64,000 bases of DNA from the NCBI GenBank assembly GCA_964036315.1, contig OZ038517.1:13552372-13616371 (forward strand), read 5' to 3'. Below, in pieces: positions 25,401 to 36,412 of this stretch. The DNA is from Acanthosepion esculentum. Lineage: Eukaryota > Mollusca > Cephalopoda > Sepiida > Sepiidae. Numbering within the stretch: the first letter of the stretch is position 1; each line of letters begins with the position of its first letter. Under the pieces are notes generated by a model, which did not search any database, was not told the origin of the DNA, and saw nothing but the letters and a program-made list of their open reading frames with translations. The translations under genes and the position numbers were made by a program.

Positions 25401-28400
25401 TCAGACTTAGCTAAAATAAGTGTCACGATAGAATTCAAAGTGGGAAGGGTCCATTTTTCTGTACAAACAACTATATAAATGACATATTGAAAATTGACCC
25501 GAATAATTTCCTGTCTTCTTTTATTTCGTCTGCAAGGAGCTTTTTTTTTCTTTGTGACACAGCTTTGCCGTGGTTCAAACCAGCGCTGCGATTGCTGACG
25601 ACAACTCAGTCTTTGTCAGCTCCAAGGTCAAAAAACCATGTGGCGGAGCAGAACGCAGATTCGGACGGCCACTTCAATGACCAACGACAGTATTGACCAG
25701 CGTTGGTATTGAACCCGGGCCGACAAGAGTGTCATACCTGATCCGAAGTTCTTTTACCACTTGGCCACAAAGAGCTTCATAATAAAGCAAATTTCTATTT
25801 TACTTTTAAAGCACAATAATAATTAAAAAAATATAAATTAAATAAAATAAATTCATTAATTCTTGAGAAATTGCTTTGTTTACGTTTCAGATACGAAACT
25901 GGGCAGATATGTTTTTTTGGATAAAAATCTAAATGAGTGAATATCCTTTAAAGGTAAAATTTGACCTTGCTTTATTGGAAAGCTCTTCGTGGCCGAGTGG
26001 TAAAAGCAAAACAGATAAGACGCAGGTTCTTCCTGCAAAGGGTGATGCAGGTTCGAATCCTGCTGAAGGGCCCATTTTATTTATTATTATTTTTTCACAA
26101 GTACGCAAACTGGAAGGAAACATAAATAATGTTTAAAATAAACGGAACGTCTACTCAAATAAAAAAAAAATAATGTTTAAAGTAATAAAAATGACCTTGT
26201 NNNNNNNNNNNNNNNNNNNNNNNNNNNNNNNNNNNNNNNNNNNNNNNNNNNNNNNNNNNNNNNNNNNNNNNNNNNNNNNNNNNNNNNNNNNNNNNNNNNN
26301 NNNNNNNNNNNNNNNNNNNNNNNNNNNNNNNNNNNNNNNNNNNNNNNNNNNNNNNNNNNNNNNNNNNNNNNNNNNNNNNNNNNNNNNNNNNNNNNNNNNN
26401 GAACACGCTTGGTGTAACTGCCTACAAATGATAAAAATATCAATGAAATGAAGGCAACCATATCAGGGTGTCGGAGGTATCTCCTCCTCAGTTTCCTTAA
26501 TCCTTCAACAAGGGTCTCTCTCCCCTGAGTATAAATACTGGCTGACCCTTCTCTCTCTCTTTTCGACTCAGGCCTTGGGCCGCTACCTCGCGCGGAGGTG
26601 AAATCTCTCTCTCTTTTCCACTTAGGCCAATATGTGACCTCTCACAGATACAGCGTTTCCCAAATTCCGGGAACGCACTAAGAACAATACACGTACGGAC
26701 GAACACTTACAACACACACACATAATTTCTCCATACAAACTCTATGTAACTGTTCATGCCTTTGTGTAACTCGCTATTACTATATATATTTGTTTACCCA
26801 TGTATATCGGTCTTGTTTGTTTTCTTTGTCTTCTTTGGACTTAATTAAAGTCCGACATTCGCATGTAGCTGGACCCGCCAGCAGGAAAGTTTAACCTTCT
26901 GATATCTCTTCACATTTTCACCCCCATGGTCCGCAACAAGGGAAATCGGGCTTTCAAATATGGCAAAACCTTGTTTCTACCCCGATGTCTGCATATAGTG
27001 GGTTTTTGTGGGGTCCGATTTGGGCTTGATGGGATTAGCCCACTATAAGGGATGTATGTATGAATGAATAAATAAAACACGATAAACTACATCTTAATAA
27101 CAACCAAGTCTAGAGTATAACAACAATAATAATATATATATAAACATTGTGGTTTATTTTTATATTACATTTATTTTAATGAATAGAAGAGTTTGTAAAA
27201 GTACTTAAGTGTTTTTGAGAAATGCTAGTTTTATTTGTCCTGTGAATAAAGAAAAGTAGGCTGACTGTATGAAAGAAGTAAAGAGGGTGAACATGATGAG
27301 AGAGGTGTGAGGAGTGGTTGTTGAAGCCGAGATGCCTTCGATGTATCCGCTCACAGTTGTAAGGGTTCCTCTCTCTCTCTCTCCTCTCTGTGTCTCCTAT
27401 TGGAATCTCTCTCTCTATTTACCAACCTCCCCACAAGGTAAGATGTGGCACAAGGCCTGATTAGACAGAGGTCTATTTACATTGTTAGCAAAGTTGAAAG
27501 AGGCTCCGAAAAAGTTGTTAATTATTTCAGGCGCGCTCATTTCTTTTTACTAGAGATTTTCTAAGCCCGGCTTAGATGTGGCATAAGGCCGAAAGTATGG
27601 GGTACCCAGTGAGGATCGAACTCACTACTCAGTCGTAATTGATCTAGTAAGACAAGCTTTCTAACCATTACACCACGTCGAGGTGCCTAAGCTCATTTCT
27701 AATAGGACAGCATAATTATACTATTTATTTACTGCTACTGTAATATGCCAATGGGTTTTCTATGGGGTTCAATTTGGGCCTTGTTGGGATTAGCTCACCA
27801 TAAGGGCTGTATTGGGTATCGCGAGCAGTTCCTTTTAAGCAGTTAGGGTGGTTACATGACTCAGTTTTTTTTTCCCATGATTTTGCTTTAGCGGCAACAT
27901 TCGTGATTGCCTCCGACGTTTGAATTGTATTTTATATGGCGGGGGGGATTAAATCGGATGTGATTTTATATATTTTATATTTGGCATATTGTCCTCATAT
28001 TTATTGAAGGTACAGAGTAAATGGTTAGCGGCTCGGACTGAAGAATTCCAGTCGACTTCATTACATTCACTTTCGTGTAGATACCCTTGGGAATGGGTAC
28101 CGGCTATGTGTAAAATAGCAGGACAGACCGAGTCCTATAACCTTCATTTATAGTAACCGGTCTAGTGAAGTACAACTCTGAATTCCAAACCGTATATGAA
28201 TCTCTAGGGAGCAGAATGTCTCTTCGTGGGTGAGGGATGCAACCTGGAGAATGGGAGGCTGTAGTGTATGGGCCAGACATTGAAGCTTGTGTTGAGTCGG
28301 TTGACCCGTTGCAACTGCAGAATTTTGTGATTGCCTGTCTGCTGCATTGGGTATCGCGAGCAGTTCCTTTTAAGCAGTTAGGGTGGTTACATGACACAGC

Positions 28401-31400
28401 GTTTTTTGTTTGTTTTTTTTTCTATGATTTTGCATTAGCAGCAAGATTCCGACTTTTGAATTGTATTTTATATTGGGGTTGTTGAACGGTATCCAATGCT
28501 CGGCGCCCCTCCATAGAGAGTGTTTTTTTTAATTTTTAATTATACTTTCGTAGCATTTATATCCTCTCGATGCATTTTGATGTGGAGTGAATTTGAAACA
28601 GAGAATAACAAAATGTTTACAGAATTATTATTCTAGTGTATGGATACAGGAATGAAATGCATTTAATTGTTAGAAGTTGATAAATGTTTATGCAAATTTC
28701 TTAATTCACTGTTGATTTTGTTTAGCGGCATATCAACACCTCTATGGGCTATTTAATTCCGACATCTAAATATTTTGTATACAATTTTATTAACACTATT
28801 TACATTATTCGATCTATTATCCTCATCTTTGTCGCCATGTTTATCGTTGTACGCTCCGGCCTTCTTCAGTTGGTTGGAATGTCGAACTTAACCCTTTTTT
28901 CGCTCACTGGGGTAGACTGTTCTAGTTCCACGTGCCATGTCTAATGGATGTTAGTTATCTCCTGTTAATTCCCCTCTGAAAGTTCGCCACTGCCTTAACC
29001 AGGTATTGAACTTACACTGTTTGGGTCCTGTCACTGGATCCAACTAAGGCCTTTATCCACTGTGCCATGTGTCCTCAAGGACACATGGCACAGTGGATTA
29101 AGTCTTGAGGGTTCAGTTCGACATTCCAACCACCTGAAGAAGGCCGGAGCGTACAACGGCCGAAACGTTGTGATAAACATGGCGACAAAGATGAGGACAA
29201 TAGGCCGAATAATATAAGTAGTGTACATAATACCTCATCTCAGAAATATAGACGGACAATTTTATTTATTTATGTTTTTGAGATAATAATGATTTTAGTG
29301 ATACAAGTCTTATTAATTAACCCGTATCTGAGGGAGAAGAGGTGGGTTCATACCTCATCCAAGCTTACAGTTCCTGGTATTCTCAAGCGGTCACCCATCT
29401 AGGTACCGGCCAGGCTCTCGTTGCTTTACTTCGGTGTTCGTACGAGAACCAGTGCTTCAACGTGATGTATCCATAAATCCATTCCATTCCACCACTCGCA
29501 CATCCAAGGTCAGAGCACCTGGTATTCCTGGTAATCTCAAGCGGTCACCTATCTAGGTACTGACTAAGCTCGACGTTGCTTAACTTCGGTGATTGCACGA
29601 GAACTGGTGTTTCAACATGGTCGTAAGTCTAAATTCCTATTTGAAATTTCTGAATTGGTGAGTTCCATGACACCAATAGATGTCAGTGTGTCGTGAAATG
29701 TAAAGTGGGTGTTGTCGCTCTGGTAATCGATGTAAAAAGAGAACGAGGCTTTTGGAAATTGCATTGCCTATAATTCAGGGGCGGTAATCTAACAAATAGT
29801 TTTGCTCTGAGAACCAATCAAATAGAAGTATCACCAAAATGGCCAGATCTATTCTAAGTGCTGCAGCTGGTATTCCTGCTAATCCAAAGCGGTCACCCAT
29901 CTAGGTACTGACTACTGAATTGATGAGTTCCATGGTACGAATAGATGTCAGTGTGTCATGAAAGGTAAAGTGGGTGTTGTCGCTCTGGCGATCGATGTGA
30001 AAAATAAACGAGGCTTTTGGAAATTGCGCCGCCTATAAATCAGGGGCGATAATCTAACAAATAGTTTTGCTCTGAGAACCAATCAAATACAAGTATCACC
30101 AAAATGTTTGCATTACCAGACAGATTCTAAATGAGAAAGCAAAGAATGTGATGATTTTCTACTTACACTTCCGGTGTAGTCCTTGGGAACCCCTTTGTAA
30201 AGATTTTGTCCGTGTAAGTGGTTAATTACGACGCCCTTGTGTGGATTTCTACAGAGAAAGGAAAAATTATGTCAGGAGCAATTAAAAGAAGGAAAATGTG
30301 TGGATTTCGTAATTTCTCCTCGAAAAAAACTTTCATTAAATCGATAAATATAAGAATGTAAGAATACTGGAAAAATAAATATAGGTTGTTGTTGTGGAGG
30401 TGAACAGAGTTTTCCAGAAGACGACTTGGACTCGTCTAAATCCATAAATACGGACGTTGTGAATATCAGTAGAAGGCGAACCGAAGTTGACATCTGTCTG
30501 CTCTTTTTGATTGACAAGCTATGAGGACAATTATTTGGACATTTATTGTTAAGTTCTTATTTCTGTTTTGACAACAAAGTTTGTTTTCTTTTGTTGAGTA
30601 TATTTTTCGTTTTCAGTTTTTATTTTTTTCAGCTGCGTCCGAATTTGTTTTAATTTTTGTTTTTTATTATATTTTATTTTTATTTTCGTATTTTTTCGTT
30701 TTTACGTTGTATTTTTCTTTTCTGCGGCGAAATTGTTTTTTTTAACTTTATCGTTTATTTTAATTTTTGTATTTTGTTCTGAATTTTATTTTTTTTTTAT
30801 TTCGTTTGTAATTTTCATCTTTTGATTATTTTGATTGAAAATCAAAACGTTCTATGGTTTCTTAAAAAGAAAAAAAACTTTACAAGAAGGCCAACCAAAG
30901 TCGGTCGATCAAAATAGATTTATTTATATTGGCCACGAAGGAAGATCCACCCCACAAAAAAGACCACAGAAAATGAAAAGAAAATTAGATCCCCAAAAAG
31001 TGAGCCCAATAAAGGAAAGATAATTCTTTCTTCCACGTTGGAGAAATTTGCTCTTCAAGAAAGATCTTCCCGATAGAATAAATATTTCTATCCCGTTTTG
31101 TTTCATTATTTTATTTTATTTTTTTTTACTTTTTTATTTTTTGTCTATTTTCTCAACACTTTTAGAATTCGATCGACACACGACGCCTGACCTCATATCG
31201 ATGGTTTTGTGACACCGAGGTCACCTGTGGGTTTCTTTACTTTATGTTCACAATCCTTGGAACGATGTTATTGATAACTAGCTTAAAGTGTGATGGGATT
31301 GCGGGTGCACGCGCGCATGCGCTTAGAATCTCAAAAGAAATAATGAAAATGAAGGGATGTCAACTTACTCTTTGTTAAAGGCGATGTCATCGTACATCAT

Positions 31401-34400
31401 AACAACGATCCGTTCATCTGGAATTCCGTTTTTGTGTAGAATTTGATAAGCGTGGCAAATATCAGCCTGTGCCCGAAAGAAAAAAAAAAGATTGGAAAAT
31501 CAGGGGAAAAAACATAATGAAAACGTCAAACACGTATAATCATGGCTGCAATAAGACGGAGTGTCAAAAGGACGGTTTTTCACATGACACCGCTTTTTTA
31601 AGGACGGTTTTTCACATGACACCGCTTTTTTTAATTACCTTCACTCTTTAGCAATATTTTAAAAAGCGATGATTAGAATTGTAATCTATGTATATATTAA
31701 ACAGAGGATGTCTGTCTGTCCTTTTCATTCGAGATCTATGCAAACAATTTTAACCAAACTTGGCATATATTGTACAATGTAACAGATAGATTCTTAGCGT
31801 AAAAATCGATAATTTTAAAGAAATCAATAATCAATAAAGCTGATCAAATATCGATAAATTCAACTTTTTTCCTCCGATTTCGTTCAAACTTGGTATGTAG
31901 GTTACTCACATCATGACGAGCTCAACGATACCTCATTTTTATTAAACAGAGGATGTCTGTCTGTCCTTTTCATTCGAGATCTATGCAAACAATTTTAACC
32001 AAACTATATATTGTACAATGTAACAGATAGATTCTTAGCGTAAAAATCGATAATTTTAAAGAAATCAATAATCAATAAAGCTGATCAAATATCGATAATT
32101 TCAACTTTTTTCCTCCGATTTCGTTCAAACTTGGTATGTAGGTTACTTACATCATGACGAGCTCAACGATACCTCATTTTTATTATTACGCCACAGCGTT
32201 TAGCGAAAAACCGCGAAAAGGGAAAAATCGATTTCAGCGCAAATTGATTCCAAGAGAAATTTTAAACTAAAACCTCCCTCAATTTTCAAGCAATCTAATA
32301 CAAACTTCATCCATTCAAAATGACGGTTTTTCACATGACACCGTTTTTTGAGGACAGTTTTTCACATGACACCGCTTTTTTTAATTACCTTCATTCAATG
32401 TTTTAAAAAGCAATGATTAAAATTGTAATAAAACCGAAACATATGTAAGTGAATTTATATTTATTTTATGTTCTTGAGAATTGACAACAAAAATAATAAA
32501 CACTTTTTATTTATTAGATACACTATTTATGATATTATTTATTGGAATGCTTGGGAAAACATACATAAAAAATTAATTTTTATTATTTTAAAAATGTTAT
32601 AATTATCTCAATGTATATTCGTCTAGGTTGTTTTATTTAAATATACGTTCTTTTGAGGGAAGTGTATTTTTTATGTAGGCCAGATGGTTTGTTTAAATAT
32701 TCTGACAATCTTTTTCGACTCATCGTTTGAAACCCACCAAAATTTGTTCCAGTTTATGGACAATCATTTTTTCGCATATGCCGACCAATGAGAGACTTGA
32801 ACTCAAGTTCGAATAACTTCCCGAATAGGGGGTCAGAGGTGAGCCTAAATTTTAAAATAAATAGAGCTCAGGTTAGTAGATGCGAGGAAAAGACATTTGG
32901 ACAGCAATGGAACAAGGCAGGTCGTCAACATCAAAGAAGCCATTTGTCATCAAGTGTAGAACATGAAAGAAGGCAACAGTTACCATCCAGCCACGGAGAG
33001 ACCAAAGTTTAAGCGGAAATTCTCCTGTGGCTGGACAGCCATAAAACGAAAAGATTTCGAAGAAATTTTCCCCAAACACGAACTGTGTGGAAGTTAAAAG
33101 GGACTTTTTTTTTCAAAAAGTTACTGTAAAAGTCATTTTTTTTCATTATTTACATTATTCGGATTATTGTCCTCATCTTTGTCGCCATATTTATTACAAC
33201 GTTTCGGCCGTTGTACGCTCCGGCTTTCTTCAGGAGGTTCGAATGCCGAACTGAACCCTTTATTTCGCTCACTGGGGTAGACTGTTCTAGTTCCACGTGC
33301 TATGTTTAATGGATGTCAGTTATCAGTTATATCCTGTTAATTTCCCTCTAAAAGTTCTCCACTGCCTTAAACGGGTATTGAACTCACACTCTTTGGGTGG
33401 AGAACTTTCAGAACGTCGGCCCTCTACTATAAACTATTCGAGATCTGCTTCCTTGCACCTAGAAATTCCTGTCGTCGGCCTACGGACTCACTCAATTCCA
33501 AAATTCGTATCTTCCGACTGTTTCCTCCCCAACAAAAGCTCTGAAGAAATCTCTTTGAGTGTTAAGGAGAATTAAGAACAATTTACTTGCTTAAAGAACT
33601 TCTCGGTGCTCAGAGCGAGCCTTTTTATGAACACATTTTCTTCCTTTGAGTTATAGCAATTTTCTTCTCCCTTTCTTTCTTTCATATTTGTGTAAATTCC
33701 TTTTACCTATTTTGTGTAAGTAAATAAACATTTTCTTCTTTTATTGTTACACCCCGTGCAGGAGTTTAAGTCTTTATTCTTCCGCCAGAGAGAATTGTCT
33801 GCTCTAAACTTTCAAGCACTTGTAGCTTTTATCGTTTCTCTAACCTTTAACCGTAACCCTTTCGTGTGGGAAAGCCGGGATAAATTTCTCACACCTGACT
33901 TAATAGGCGCACAAAATGAAATCTTTGTGCAGACTTGTACCTTTTTTCGTGATTGTGTCTTGCTATTTATTCTTTTGTTTTTGTGTTCGGCACAAGAACT
34001 TGGATTTGGTAGGAATAAAAATTTTATACATTGTCTTATTGCCAATCGCTTCGAACTTTATAAAATTGTAAATAATAAGAATTTCCTTATAATTTATTCA
34101 GATATTTTATTATATACCTTATAATTTATTCAGATATTTTATTATATTCCTTATAGTTTATTCACAATATTTATTATATTCCTTATAATTTATTTAGATA
34201 TTTAATTATATATATAATTTATTCAGATATTTTATTATACTCCTTATAATTTATTCAGATATTTTAATAATTTAGTAAATATTAATAAATTTATAAATAA
34301 AGAATTGTTTTATTTCACTCTGTTTAGATTTTATTCCAATTCTAATCATCGCTTTTTAAAACAATAAACTAGGTACCTCGACTATTTCGACATAAATTTT

Positions 34401-35423
34401 AGATAATTAAAGTTATAAATGATTGTTTTTTTAAATGAAAAAACATTTTTGAAGATTATTATTTGATTTGTGTTTTCAACGGAAAAAAGCGCCAAAAAAT
34501 GTTATTTTAATGCCACCGCGATGACGTAAACAAAACAAGATTTTAACTAAAATTTCGAATGATTAAAAAAATTTCAAAAAATAATTAAAAAATACTCTGG
34601 TCTTTCATCTTAATAATAACATAAACATTTTGACGATAATACTTTGGTCTTTCATCTTAATAATAACATAAACATTTTGACGATAATACTTTGGTCTTTC
34701 ATCTTAAACATTTTGACGATAATACTTTGGTCTTTCATTTTAATAATAACATAAACATTTTTGGTCTTTCATCTTAATAATAACATGAACACTTTGACGA
34801 TAATACTTTTTCTTTTTTTAAAGTTTGTGCCCTTTTTTATTACGCTATGCTGTTTTCCAGCGAAAAAATGGAGGTACCTACAATAAATATTGTCGAAAAG
34901 TGAAGGTAGTTAAAAAAGCAGTGTCATGCGAAAAACAACGTAAAAAGATCTCCGATAATGTCGTGTAATTTGAAGGAAAGAAATGGCAAAACGTTTTCGG
35001 TATGCTGGTCTTCTTCACAAGTTGCAAAGTTATGGTATCTCTGGACGAATTTTTGATCAGGTCTTAAAAGATCGTAAAGTTGTCTTGAACAGACATTCTT
35101 CTAAATCTTTTTGTATTAATGTGGGTGTGCTCCTGGACTCCAGGTATTGACCAACGTAGACGTTGCTTAACTTTGGTAGATCGGCGATTAACCGACGTTT
35201 TACCGCGATATGTCCGTAAGCACACACACACAAACATATACAGTGTAACCCGGATATAAGAGAGTTGTCGGGACCGGAGAAGAAGTCTCTTATATCCGGG
35301 TTTATCTTATATCCGGGTTAGGTCTATTTTGTTTTATTAACACAGGCTCTAATTTGGGACCAGGTAAACTCACTCTTATATCCGGTTTTTTCTTATATCC
35401 GGGTCTCTTATATCCGGGTTACA

Positions 35424-35477
<54 letters not shown>

Positions 35478-36369
35478 TTTCTTTTTATGTGACGTGTCCC
35501 TTCAGGATGTAGGCGATCATGGATCCCCACTATGCTATATGTGGCTCTCAATAAGTTTTGTCCTTTTGGTGACTTCCCCGGGCCATGTTCTGCCATCTAC
35601 CCGCTCAAGCCCGCCAGGTATGTCATGTGTTGTTTTCCCTTGTCCCTCTTTCCCTCTATTCGACCCGTGAGTATCAGATTCTCCAAGCCCTCCTTTCACA
35701 TTACATGTCCCAGAAACCTCAGCTGCCTCTTCCTGGTGTTAAGTATAAGCTTCCTCCTTGTTTGCATCCTCCCCAAAACCTCATCGTGGCTCACACGCGC
35801 GGTCCATGATATCCTCAGCATCCTTCTGTAGGACCATACGTCCGTTGCCTCGAGTCTCTTCTTCATCTTTGAGGAGACCATCCAACATTCGCTGCCATAA
35901 AGGAGGACAGATGTCACAGATGTTTCATTAAAGACAACAGACAAGGTACGGCGATTAAGCTTTTTTTTTATTTAATAAAAAAAAATGGAAATCTTAATAA
36001 TAAAAAAAAGAAAAGGCCAACACTCAATAATATTAACTACGAACACGGCCACAATGTGCTGACTGTGTTTGGAAAATAAAACATCTCTATAACTCTAGAA
36101 ACATACGCACAACCCATACACCCAATTAAAAACAAAAATAAAATCATCCTTGATAATGGCTGAAAGTGTAACCGAAAGCTCTCGGAATTACAGAACAGTT
36201 GGACAATTTCTACACACTCTGTGTCCAAAAAAAGAAAACACTTGTTCGAACACAAGAAAAATTAAATAAAATCTTAATCGCAGTACCTTGTCTGTCGTCT
36301 TTAATGAAACATGTATAAATGAAGGACTGATGCCTTAATACACACTCACATACACGCACACACGCGCGC

Positions 36370-36412
<43 letters not shown>

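Noticed and set aside
33744..34124. 126-codon frame as a gene
   Set aside because: No domain, no homologous copy, and it ends in an AT-rich tandem repeat.
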